Shown here: piece after piece, positions 10,863 through 20,750 of the stretch
How the letters are laid out: the number at the start of each line of letters is the position of its first letter
Position numbering within the stretch: the stretch's first letter is position 1
From: Mycocentrospora acerina
Lineage: Eukaryota > Ascomycota > Dothideomycetes > Pleosporales
Direction of reading: 5' to 3'
DNA: 64,000 nucleotides
NCBI GenBank assembly: GCA_022701365.1
Contig: JAKUHH010000184.1
Location: forward strand, 372,001 to 436,000
Made by a program: the position numbers and the translations under genes
Notes under the pieces: model-generated
The model's database searches: none
What the model was told of the DNA's origin: nothing
What the model saw: the letters and a program-made list of their open reading frames with translations, nothing else

Positions 10863-12119
10863 GAGATGCATAGTTTGAGTGAGACACGAAACTGTGAAAT
10901 GTAGTCCGTTAAATTTTTTTAATTATGTCACATTGTATTTTTTACTTCTGCGATCAAATTAACACACTTTTTTTGCCGAATGCTAAATCCAGTATTGAAC
11001 GTTTCACTTCTACATTTCTATAAGGGTCACAACTTCAATAGAAGCGTCTTTAGTCACTAAAACTCAATTCTGCTTTCTCTAGGTACTTTTAGAGTCATGT
11101 GTTCCTTTTCCTCCACGTTTTATGTCTACTAGTCCATGCCGGACTATCAAATCAAGTAAATTTAGTTGTTCAGATATTGGTTTAAATTGTTTCTATCTTT
11201 TATTCATTGTTTAAGCTTTACATATTCATGCGGACATTCCTGATGGGTCGGGGAGAATCAGTACAAATACCTACCCCTTTGTGCCTCATAAGATGATGTA
11301 ATTCTAGCTCAAACTGTAATCCTTATTATGGACTCAAGAGAGATAAATGGCGTAAAAAATGATCAAACAGCTCATCCTCTTGGTGAATAGAACATAGGTC
11401 ATACTGGTATAGACTTCCAGAAATTCGTCAGAGTTTTTCAGATGGAAGATTGTGCAGGAGCTGTAGAGAGGCAGAAATTTGGGCGAAGTGCTATGATAAT
11501 AATTATCAGTTTAAGAATCAAACCACCTGTTGTGATTGAAGAACTCGTCATTATAAACGCCATTCAAGGACTAAATGCCTCGTCTATCCATAAAAAGCCA
11601 CATGGTGGGCCATCGCCTAATCGTGAAGCATTTGATATTAAGGAATTAGGAGTCTTAGATTGACGCAGAGATGAATCCCTGAGTTAAGATTTCGCGTCGC
11701 CACGTACTCGTCTATGATTGATTGAAGTTTCAGAACATTTTTCCTGTCGAGAAGCTGTTGGCTCTCACAACTGCAGAGAGCTTCATTGTATCCATTCACC
11801 AATACTGTGCCGTTTTTGATCGATCCCAGTCAAGCCACGATAATTTGAACTAGGCTTATTACTTCGAGAACATGGAAGAGCGTCTTAAGAACAGATGGAG
11901 GGAGCGCGTGGCCATCAAGTCTGCCGGAGGTTGAAGTGTCTGTACGGACGCTCCTTCCTCATTGGCCGATGACGCCATCAGGGTCCATGAGCCCCGCCAT
12001 CGAAAATGTTTATCGCGAGCTTGACCCCACGGTGAATGTTCCAACGCGTCAAACCCGAAACATTTTTCACATCCCTCCCTCGTAACTTTTTCCGGCGCAT
12101 TTCAATTCCTTATCGCAAA
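10863..12119. other. Intergenic region upstream of MTAP
   Basis: This is 1.26 kb between two plus-strand genes. It is AT-rich in the first half. A 73-codon frame at 11442-11663 has no family resemblance, and I see no RNA gene. Confidence 0.5.
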
Positions 12120-13113
12120 ATGGCAGGCGTTCCCAACACTTACGATGGTACATATTCCCACATATCACTGCACATATTTGGCATTGCTCACCTCTACAGG
12201 ACCTGTCCATATCGCCGTCATTGGCGGAACGGGCATTTCATCCCTCCCTGGCTTCACCCTTGCTGCCACACTTGACGTTGATACACCGTGGGGCAAGCCA
12301 TCATCCCCTGTTAGCATCGTCACACACGCTTCTCCTTCCACTGGAGCACAAATCCCTATCGCCTTCATCTCGCGCCACGGTCTCTACCACGAGCATGCGC
12401 CTCACGAGGTCAAGAACCAGGCCAATATTGCTGCCCTCCGTCACATCGGCGTGCGTACCATCATCGCCTTCTCCGCTGTGGGCTCCCTGCAGGAGGAGAT
12501 TCGACCAAGGGACTTTGTTGTTCCGGACCAGGTCATCGACCGTACCAAGGGTGTGAGACCCTTTACTTTCTTCGAGAAGGGCATGGTCGGTCACGTAGGC
12601 TTCGGTGATCCATTCGATAAGCACTTGTCGGAGATTGTGAAGAAGTGCGGACACAGCTTGGAGGGCGAGGGTGTTACGCTCCATGACAAGGGGACAGTCA
12701 TCTGCATGGAGGGCCCACAGTTTAGCACGCGCGCCGAGTCCAACCTTTACCGTACATGGGGTGGCAGTGTTATCAACATGTCAGCCCTACCTGAGGCGAA
12801 GCTTGCAAGGGAGGCAGAAATTGCCTATCAAATGATCTGTATGGCGACCGACTATGACTGCTGGAGGGGCAACGGTGAGGAGGACGTTAATGTCGAGATG
12901 GTCATGGCACATATGAAAGCGAATGCAGAGAATGCGCAACGCTTCATGGCCGCAGTATTGAACGAGCTCACTAAGGAAGAGAACAGTGAACTGGTGTTGG
13001 CCAAGCATATTGAAGGCCAGATGAGATTTGCGGGTGCCATGACTAAGAAGGAGGGCAGAAACCAGGAGGCAGAGAAGAAGCTCCAGTGGCTTTTCCCAGG
13101 ATACTTTGACTGA
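12120..13113 (+). CDS. MEU1: S-methyl-5'-thioadenosine phosphorylase
   Basis: There are two exons, 12120-12147 and 12200-13113. The 52-nt intron starts GTACAT and ends TACAG, giving 313 residues that begin MAGVPNTYDGPVHIAVIGGTG. The joined reading places the family's nucleoside-phosphorylase start (VAVIGG-type strand, GTGISSLPGF) directly behind a short leader, which supports the splice. Further family signatures are SRHG followed by HEVKNQANIAALRHIGV, AVGSLQEEIRPRDFVVPDQ, and GPQFSTRAES with SVINMSALPEAKLAREAEI. The enzyme phosphorolyses methylthioadenosine, a by-product of polyamine synthesis, to adenine and methylthioribose-1-phosphate in the methionine salvage pathway, and is cytosolic or nuclear. 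The length is normal for the family (about 280-340). Confidence 0.95.
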
Positions 13114-13611
13114 GAGATGATTTTGATGATAGATCCTTAGAAGGAATAGACTTGCGACTATTGGAATAGATCCTGGAGCCCCCTTGTCTAAATGTCAAGA
13201 GAGATTATTCTGGTCATCTTAGAATACATTCAGCTACCTATATAGTCAATACATTCAATCAAACCACGAATGTGCACAGGAAATCTCGACCGATAAATAC
13301 ACTGTGGGGTTCTGTTATATTATAATTGGGATAGCTAACCTCCCTGTAGCTCAACCATTTTGTCTCATCATGTCTCTAACTCCAATGGCCCGAATGTACG
13401 TCCCGTATAAATGTAAAATTTAAGTCTTTGGTGGGTCTTACAGCACGGTGTGAAAACTGTGGAAAAACATGCACAACCGGTATGTCCAATGTATTAATAC
13501 GGGTCCTCGGGTAAATCATCTTTAACCTCCTCCAAACATTCTCTATCTGAACTATCTAACTGGTTCAGTTGACAATTGAAAAATATCGGCCTGTTAGCTT
13601 GATTAGCAACA
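13114..13611. other. Intergenic region with intron-like units ahead of tRNA-Asn
   Basis: This spacer contains two plus-strand segments that look like short introns: 13396-13443 (GTACGT to TACAG, 48 nt) and 13480-13568 (GTATGT to TTCAG, 89 nt, with CTAAC at 13556-13560). The exon-like pieces between them do not give an ATG-initiated reading frame. If they are spliced at all, the product would be non-coding or a leader. Chance occurrence is quite possible. Confidence 0.3.
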
Positions 13612-13624
13612 TCCCCTGTGGCGC

Positions 13625-13672
13625 GTACGTAATTTCATCGAATCCAAATAACAGAACTAACAATCAGTTTAG
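13625..13672 (+). other. 48-nt GT-AG intron-like insert in the tRNA-Asn D-loop
   Basis: The insert starts GTACGT, contains ACTAAC with a candidate branch A at 13660, and ends TTTAG twelve bases later. These are the consensus elements and the size of spliceosomal introns in the neighbouring protein genes (47-59 nt in most). Its removal restores a standard nine-base D loop, AATTGGCTA, and an intact D stem. An earlier AG at 13667 would leave five extra bases in the loop. I see no target-site duplication or tRNA-endonuclease-style bulge-helix-bulge by eye. Confidence 0.6.
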
Positions 13673-13697
13673 AATTGGCTAGCGCGTCAGACTGTTA

Positions 13698-13716
13698 GAT
13701 CGAAAGACATAAGCAA
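13698..13716 (+). other. Canonical tRNA intron (position 37/38)
   Basis: This 19-nt insert lies one base 3' of the GTT anticodon, the standard place for nuclear tRNA introns cut by the tRNA splicing endonuclease. Removing it gives the seven-base loop CTGTTAA. Confidence 0.8.
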
Positions 13717-13757
13717 ATCTGGAGGCTGGAAGTTCGAGCCTTCCCGGGGGAGTCCTC

Positions 13758-13762
13758 TTTTT
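13758..13762 (+). terminator. Polymerase III T-run terminator of tRNA-Asn
   Basis: Five T residues begin six bases after the discriminator of tRNA-Asn. This favours polymerase III transcription of the gene in spite of the split A box. Confidence 0.7.
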
Positions 13763-13822
13763 GCCCTCACGACAGAGTTCATCATTTCATACATATGTAT
13801 CTCAATTTTTAGCACCTTTCCT

Positions 13823-15580
13823 TTACTTACTCAATATATCATTGAGCTCAGTGTAGGGAAATACATACGGCTTCACAGCCTCCCTCACCTTCGTCCTTTG
13901 CTCGAAAGCATATGCAAACCCAACCAACGCTTCCTCACTCCACTTTTTGCCTGCAAATGAGATGCCAAATGGTACTCCTGGAGCGGTAGCATTCAAGTTT
14001 CCCCTTGCATTCGTACGTACGATAGTGTTCGCCGGGTACGCGCCCAAAGGTACAGTAATCACCGGGCCACCGAAAATTGCTGAGATGCCTGAAGCTGTTC
14101 GTGAAGGAAGCACGACAGCATCAAGGTTGTACGTTGATAGCGCACCCAGGAGACCGCCTTCGCCCCCGAGGTACAGGTTTTCCTGGTATGCGGTCCAGAA
14201 CCGGATATCGGTGTTTGAGAAGTTAAGGGAAAGCGATTCATCAAAGACGGCTGTGTCGCGGTTGGGGTATGCTTCTTGAGGGAATGACTGGGTAAATTTT
14301 CTCACACCTTCCAGCGAAGTTGCATTATTGGGATTATATGTCAACTGCGCTAAATATGCAGCAAGGTTGGGTTTGAAGTCCCCAGATAGAACGATGTCTT
14401 CGGCTGTGGAGTTTAAATACGAGGCGTATGTTGTGTAGTTTGTATTGTCAACTATAACAGCACCAGCAGAGCGGAGAATGCCCAATGCTAATTCGAATGC
14501 ATCGAGAATTGGAGCTGTGATGGTTGTACGGGAACTGATTGCGTTGCGGGGAACACCGATGCGTTTTCCCTTGAGTGCGTCCAGTTTGCATGCTGCGACA
14601 TAGTCTGGAATCGTGATATTCGAAGAGTTTCCCGCCCATGGGATGGCGGACGTGTAGTTATCGTATGAGTCCGTGCCGATGATGGCTTGTAGAATGTATG
14701 CTGCGTCTTTGACAGTACGCGTCATAGGTCCTACCGTGTCTTGATGCTCAGAAATCGGTATAACAAGGCTCCTGCTCGTCAGTCCGACTGTAGGCTTAAT
14801 ACCTACGATATTGTTCACTTGCGCAGGACTGATGATACTTCCATCTGTCTCCGTGCCGAGCGTTCCAAATGCTAAACCAAGGCTAGCCGATACGCCGCTT
14901 CCGCTGCTACTTCCACTAGGGTCCTGGCCAGGATAATATGCGCCGTAGGTTTGACCACCATAGGCAGACCAGCCATTTGAAGAGTTTGAAGAACGGTAGT
15001 TGGCCCATTGAGAAAGGTTGGATTTTCCCAGTAGGATGGCGCCAGCAGTACGTAGTTTGGCTGCCACGGTTGCGTCGCGGGGAACACGGGCGCCGAGAAG
15101 AGTGAATGATCCAGCTGTGTTGTTCATTTTATCAGCAGTAGCGATGTTGTTTTTGATGAGAATTGGAAGTCCATGAAGAGGTCTAAAAGAGTCAATTTCT
15201 TAACCACGATAGATCGACGAGATAGGTGTGACGGACCCCCTAATTCTCCCACATGCTCGTTCTAAATCTAGCTCCTTTGCAATCTTCAATACATCTGGAT
15301 TAATCTCGGTAACCATATGAAGAGTCGTGTTTACTTCGAGGATACGAGCAATATATGCCTATGACGTATCAATTCATTGAACGATAATCTAGTCGAACAT
15401 ATACTCTACCTGTACAAGATCAACACTTGTAAACAATCCCGACTGAAGACCAGCGGTGAGATCCTCCGCAGTTGCATCGAGTAGTTGAGGCAGCACCGGT
15501 CTCTGTATGTGACGGGCGTAGACGTTGGTCAAGGGCGCAAAACAGATGAAGGCCTTCACGATGAATTTTGCCAGCACCAT
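13823..15580 (-). CDS. Secreted amidase (amidase signature family)
   Basis: There are three exons, 15580-15410, 15358-15237 and 15182-13823, with introns of 51 nt (GTAGAG to CATAG) and 54 nt (GTCCGT to TTTAG). The product has 550 residues and starts MVLAKFIVKAFICFAPLTNV, a signal peptide. The amidase Ser-cisSer-Lys triad is visible: Lys108 in PILIKNN, Ser189 in the GSSSGSG loop, and Ser213 in GTETDGSI, with the usual 24-residue spacing between the two serines. The splice joins are supported because GPLHGLPILIKNNIAT only appears after joining. Members hydrolyse amides of varied substrates; the signal peptide indicates an extracellular or secretory-pathway role, so it is unlikely to be the mitochondrial GatA. 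It resembles the secreted amidases frequent in plant-associated fungi. The substrate is unknown. Confidence 0.92.
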
Positions 15581-16667
15581 AATGTCAATCAGGAAAATTT
15601 GCAGATCTGAGTTCAAAAATCTCTGGTTTTTTATGTCCAAGTGGTAGCTTTCCTTGGCCACGATATCTCTATCTTATGTATCCTTCATAGACCTGTGTGA
15701 AGTGCCGAGAGACTACCGCACATTACCCATGTCACACAGGAACCGTCATTCCGCGGACAGGAACGACAGCGGAGAATTGTCGATCTTTGAGATAAGGTAG
15801 ACACGGGAGGAGATATGCCTCAAGTTTCCGAGGTTGCGCGTAACGTCCTGCTTGGCCAGCCTATTCGACGTGCAAATGGTAAGGTAGCTGCTGAATCTGA
15901 GCAAGATAGATGACTTGATTTAACAACTCCAAGTCAGCAGATATGATGGAAATGAAAAGCTACTTTCATTTTCTCAAACTAAGATAGCCTTCCTTAAAGT
16001 TTACACTGCAGTTCTTGATGCCATGTCTGGAGCCGTTTCCGTAAAATGTAACCGCAGATGAGATCAATCTTGCTAACCTAGATAGGAAGGTGCTTCGGCT
16101 GTTTTCAAGATCTTCGTCGTTCTGTGGTGTATCAACCCCCTGCAGATTGATATCGCGATCCGCGACCTGTTTTTCGATGATGAAAAGACTAAATATCTAG
16201 AGATGACGGCAAAGTATAATTTTTTACCATAAGTGTTATGTTGTGGCTAAGAACTAGATTCAACCTTCATGGTACAACCGACTACGAAAAACTGCTTAAA
16301 AAATTGTACAGATGTGATATAACTACGATAGAAGGCAAATTTTGAGACACTTGTGGGCAAAAGGAATACCTGAAATAAGTTGTTGCAGTTTTGTTTTACC
16401 CGTTCAAAGAATTTACCATGGTAGATTAAAAATGAAAGAAAAGGACTGCTGACCTTGATTCAACATGATCGTGTGTAGTATGTGTCGTAGCAGTGTTGTA
16501 GAACATCGCCAGATCGCAATCTAACTGTAACATGCGTGCACCATCCGATCCATATCGTACTAACTAGCCAAAGCACACTTCTGGCGCACGCATGTGAAAA
16601 TCAACGCCTGGTTCAATAAGAGTGTAGCAGAGTTAACCTCTAGACAAACCGCAACGAATCACCTCTG
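15581..16667. other. Intergenic region between amidase and copper radical oxidase
   Basis: This is the promoter side of the amidase gene and the 3' flank of the oxidase gene, both on the minus strand. I see no coding frame or RNA gene. Confidence 0.5.
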
Positions 16668-18880
16668 TCATAGCGTGATTTGAAGTGTACGCGCCACACT
16701 TGGTACACCTGTTTTTGAAATGGCAAACAAGTACCAAAATCCAGGAATGACGATTCCACTATCGCTGGGCAATGTAACGGTGAACGCACCACGACCATTT
16801 GCTACGCTTTCCAATGGTACACGTCTCTGATCGGTGTTCACAGAATGTGTGACGCTTCCAATCCTAACTAAGACAAACTCTGGGTCCACAGAATTGATGT
16901 TGACCGTTACGCCAAAACTACTGCCAACACCTACTTTTGTAGCACTAGTTAATAATTTTGGACGCGTGGCTACAGAACCGTCGGCGTTGAAGAGGTATGG
17001 CGGTGAAAAGATCTGTCCATCGGCATGGTCCACGAGTTTGTTGCAGTTCGCTGAGCTACCGCCAACGGTTCCGATATAGCAAAGGCCTCCACCTCCGCTA
17101 AATACGCGAGCATCTGGAAGAAGAATACTGACGGAGTGGTAATTACGTGGTACTGCTTCAGGAGCTAAAGTCTTCCAGGTTTTCGATGTAGGATTGAAAA
17201 GTTCAGCGTACAGAATTCCTTCAGTATCTGTAAAAACTAAGGATCGTCTCTGACCCCCGGTAACAAGAGTTGTGCCATCCGGCAGTATGACAGCATTAGA
17301 AAACCCACGCGGGTACGCCATGTCAGGGACTCGTTCGACAGCTGCGGGGGTACCTGGGTCTCCGATTGTAATCACATGAGCACGTGCATTGGCCGGACTA
17401 TTGGTGTAGTCTGGAGATCCGCCTGCAGTCAAAATTTTTCCTGGTTCAAACATGACAAAGATTCCGCACATTGCATCGTCGATTGGATCCCTGATACCAG
17501 CGGCTTTTTGGGATCCTGTGCCTGAGGTTCCATACCAGTTCATCGCTTTGCTAGGTCCAGCCTGGAAGACAGATCCATTCTTCCAGGCGATTCCCCACAT
17601 GTGATTGTCTTCGCGCCAGATGCCTTCGGTATCTGTTGTCAACATAGGTGCTACTTTCGCATTTGGGAGGGCGGTCCAAGTGTTGGCCGATGGGTCATAT
17701 ACTTCGCCATCTTTGCCCTGTCGGGGACCTGAATATGCTCCACCGATGGTGAAAACTCTATTGTTTGACAACGTCACCGATGTCTGATAACCTCGAGCCA
17801 TCTTCATATCTGGCCCTCGAGTGAACGAGTTGTTGCTGGGGTGGTAAAAGCTTGTTGCCGCGGCGTCAGAGCCACCTTGAATTATGATACGTCCATCCTC
17901 CAGGCTACTAATGGCCGGACAAAACATATCGTGCCGAGTCTCCGCAACTGTACGAGCTGATACAACACCACTGTAGAATATGAGTCATGGAATGTAGACC
18001 AAGAATTAAATTGAGGATACAACGTACGTTTTGAAGTTGTAGTCTGCAAATTGTGTGCGGCCACCAGATCCGCCGAAAGCGTCGTTACCCCAACTCGAAA
18101 ACATGAGTAGACGAGATGATGAAGGAAATTCTGGCACAATGTAGGCAGCCACAGGAATCACTGGGAATCTTATCATGTCTGACCAGACGCCACTGACAGC
18201 GGGATTTGCTGGCACATCCCGACGGATGACATTGAAACGCTTGTCAGTCGACCAAATAAGAGTATTAGTCCTGGCATCCGCCTTCACGTAACAAATCATT
18301 TCAGCCGAGTCCCATACGGCTTGAACACAAGTTTCAATAGTTGAGCAGCGTTGTAAGCAGTCATTGAGGGAAGTGACACGATTGAAACCCTTCGCGTTTA
18401 CACCCCGAATGTCTGTGTCACGGCAAATCTTAAACTTTTTCTATTGAGGCTTCAGTTAGCTGTTTCTGTATAGAGGGCATGTATAGATGATGCACTTACG
18501 CCACTAACTGTGTATGTTGATTCGACGTATGGACACTTTGCGATATTGACTTGCTCTGCCTGGATTACATCAAAACGCGCATCTGCAACCCACTCCAACC
18601 CAGTAGGTGCTTTGAAGTGGCAATTCCTATCTTTTGAATCATAAACTGCCTTGAAACAATCCATACTCCGATCGCACAATCGTGCACATGCAGTGACTGA
18701 AATCACATTGGCAGTTATAAGTGTCGAACTGCCAGTGAGGTCTGTGTCTGGGCAAATCCGGTAGCGCACTCCACCATTGCCAGTATATATGGTGTCTGTA
18801 ACAGGACACCCGTTAATTGCAACTGAAGACTTGAAAAGGATAAACAAAGAAATTAACTTGCTGGCGTTGAGCCACATCAT
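16668..18880 (-). CDS. AA5 copper radical oxidase with two PAN domains
   Basis: There are three exons, 18880-18500, 18440-18028 and 17970-16668, with introns of 59 nt (GTAAGT) and 57 nt (GTACGT). The product has 698 residues. The start is the ATG at 18880 (MMWLNASKLISLFILF, a signal peptide). Two cysteine-rich PAN/Apple-like segments (about 25-115 and 128-195) precede a Kelch propeller and a C-terminal immunoglobulin-like domain. The galactose-oxidase copper and radical residues are all present: Cys282 (FCPAIS), Tyr326 (ARGYQTS), Tyr542-His543 (RNYHSVS) and His640 (THSVNTDQRR). The residue stacked on the Cys-Tyr cofactor, Trp290 in Fusarium galactose oxidase, is Tyr344 here (GAYSG). From memory, a Tyr at this site with a PAN domain occurs in fungal aryl-alcohol oxidases of family AA5_2, so an aromatic or furan alcohol substrate is more likely than galactose. 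It would be secreted and produce H2O2. Confidence 0.93.
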
Positions 18881-20750
18881 CTTCGCGACGACAAAAATCA
18901 AGGAATCGAAAAGAAAATTATGAAGTAAAAATGAGTGTTATGACATAGGGGAATGAAAGAATATAACCCTGAATAGCTCTACCGATAAGATTAAAACTGA
19001 GTAGAGGATTCATTGACTCAGGTGGCTGTATCCGCCTCCTCGTACAACAGGACCGAGGAGGGTGGATATACCAAGGCGGAAAAATGGATCGAGAAGAATG
19101 GATTCAGCAATGTGCCACACATTTACGGTGAAAGGATTTGTTACCAGCCTTGACAGAGCCTAGCTAGAGAGCTAGATCTTCCAAAATTGGCCGTCGTTTC
19201 TTGGCCTTTTCCCAGGAACTATCTCGCCGGATCGTTGCAAGGAGTATGGTGATACACGCACGTACCATAATCGATGTCAAAGGTGTGGGTCTACGTCTAG
19301 AAACAAACATGACTTCGTTATGCCGCGCTTTTGGCCGAGAACCATGCTAGGTAATCCTTGTCAGGGAACGTGGCTGTAGGATTGCGAAGAATGGTAAATT
19401 TTAATTTGACCAGCATTCCGAGGTAGCGTACGGTGTATTTGGGTACCAGGTAATCTTTTCATTCGGTAATGAGGTAAGGAACCAGTGCAGTTTTAATGGA
19501 TCGAGCATCCTTTACCAAGGAAGTCGTTCGCAGGAACTCGCGAATGAAACGACAGATTTTGCGACTTATTCGCTGTCTTTGAGTCGTGTTACGGTCCGTG
19601 TACTTGATTATGGCCAATTCAATGTCAAATGCATGCATTCATCTCGTGCTGCATGTGAGGCGTGTTGCCCGGATGAATATTAATTCGCAAGATAGCCAGT
19701 TGGCACTCTTAGTTGTACATGAAAGACTAACACAGTGAGGGACATTTCAAAAATGATAATTCTATCAAAATGTCAGCCAGGCGATGAAGATGGAAGGCAA
19801 GCGTAGAAATTCGTGCATCGATGGTCAGCAATGATGGTCGTGTTAATGGTGGCATGCATGTCGTTGCTACAACGTAGCACAACTAGTCTGACCTCTACGC
19901 TCCAACATACAAAGTTATGTTATCGAGAGGATGTAAGGGTTTATTTTGTGCGGGATTTTATGCATCTTTAGCAAGGCGTTCCTCTGTGCGTAGTAATTTT
20001 CTGATCTTCGGTGAGGCGTCCATGGCGGACAGGAATCTTGGTGTGCATGTAGAAACCGACTAACGAGCATTCACTCTAGGAAAATGTAGATTTTTTGAGT
20101 TTCAAATAAAGGAATAGCAGTTTCTGGAAGGCGGAGTGAGGTTGATTGTATCGGAGCAAACTACGAGCAAGATTGGGAGAACTCTCTTGCGCTAGTGGTT
20201 TGGTATCATCCATCCATCTGCTAGCCAACGTCATCTGACTTACTCATACTCCCATATCTCGCTTTATGTAGTCGCCAATCTCAAAGTGTCGTTGCATCAA
20301 TATTTGCAACATAGCTTCACGTGTAGTTCGTCAATGACTGTGCCGAAAACTCAGTTGTCACAATCAAAAACCAATGGATCTCTAGTTGTGATGTTAGTAG
20401 ACAAATATACTCCTTCGCGACATCAGTCAACTTGTCAACTAAGCCATATTTCATCAAAAAACTGGTACGAATATGTCTCTGGCCAGCCCATCTTGTTCAC
20501 TAAGTTGATCCAGCATATGCATCAGAAATTGTAGTAGAGAAGTAAAGCCCAGTAGCGGATTGCTAATTGGCGATATTGTAATGTCAACGAGATTATGCAA
20601 TGTTCTAGAAGGGAACGATATATACATAAAATTCAGACTCATATAGCCTCATCTGTTGGTATTCGAAACCATGACAAGTAAGCAAACGAACGACCGAGCC
20701 GTTCATAGTTCCAAATACCCCTGCTACTCAGCAAATCGTGACTCGACTGG
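18881..20750. other. Intergenic region between oxidase and pectate lyase
   Basis: This is 1.87 kb containing the oxidase promoter and the pectate lyase 3' flank. Apart from the inverted repeat at 19030-19067 I see no gene or clear element. The short frames here have no family resemblance. Confidence 0.5.
19030..19067. promoter_or_regulatory. Inverted repeat upstream of the AA5 oxidase
   Basis: CCTCCTCG (19035-19042) and CGAGGAGG (19054-19061) form an eight-base perfect inverted repeat around an 11-base loop. It extends by four more pairs (ATCC/GGAT) after a small internal loop. It lies about 150 bp upstream of the oxidase ATG. It could bind a dimeric regulator or form a hairpin in the leader; no known motif is matched exactly. 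Confidence 0.3.

Larger units (their letters stand above)
13612..13752 (+). tRNA. tRNA-Asn (anticodon GTT) with two inserts
   Basis: The mature 74-nt tRNA needs three blocks: 13612-13624, 13673-13697 and 13717-13752. The acceptor TCCCCTG (13612-13618) pairs at all seven positions with CGGGGGA (13745-13751), with one T-G pair; the discriminator is G13752, as usual for tRNA-Asn. The D stem GCGC (13621-13624) pairs with GCGC (13682-13685) around the loop AATTGGCTA. The anticodon stem TCAGA/TCTGG encloses CTGTTA-A with GTT at 13694-13696. The T stem GGAAG/CTTCC encloses TTCGAGC. The variable loop is AGGCT. A 19-nt insert (13698-13716) sits at the canonical 37/38 tRNA intron site. A second insert, 13625-13672, lies between D-stem position 13 and D-loop position 14. 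Without removing it no 5' acceptor half exists: the bases directly before 13673 do not pair with the 3' strand. A disrupted pseudogene is the alternative, but no stem carries a mismatch. Confidence 0.82.

Noticed and set aside
13569..13697. Reading frame containing KYRPVSLIS, similar to a reverse transcriptase phrase, running into the tRNA
   Set aside because: The frame has no ATG, is under 30 codons, and the tRNA pairing explains the same bases better.
18881..18901. Seven extra codons before the AA5 oxidase start
   Set aside because: That extension begins at TTG. The two adjacent ATGs at 18880 and 18877 directly precede the signal peptide.
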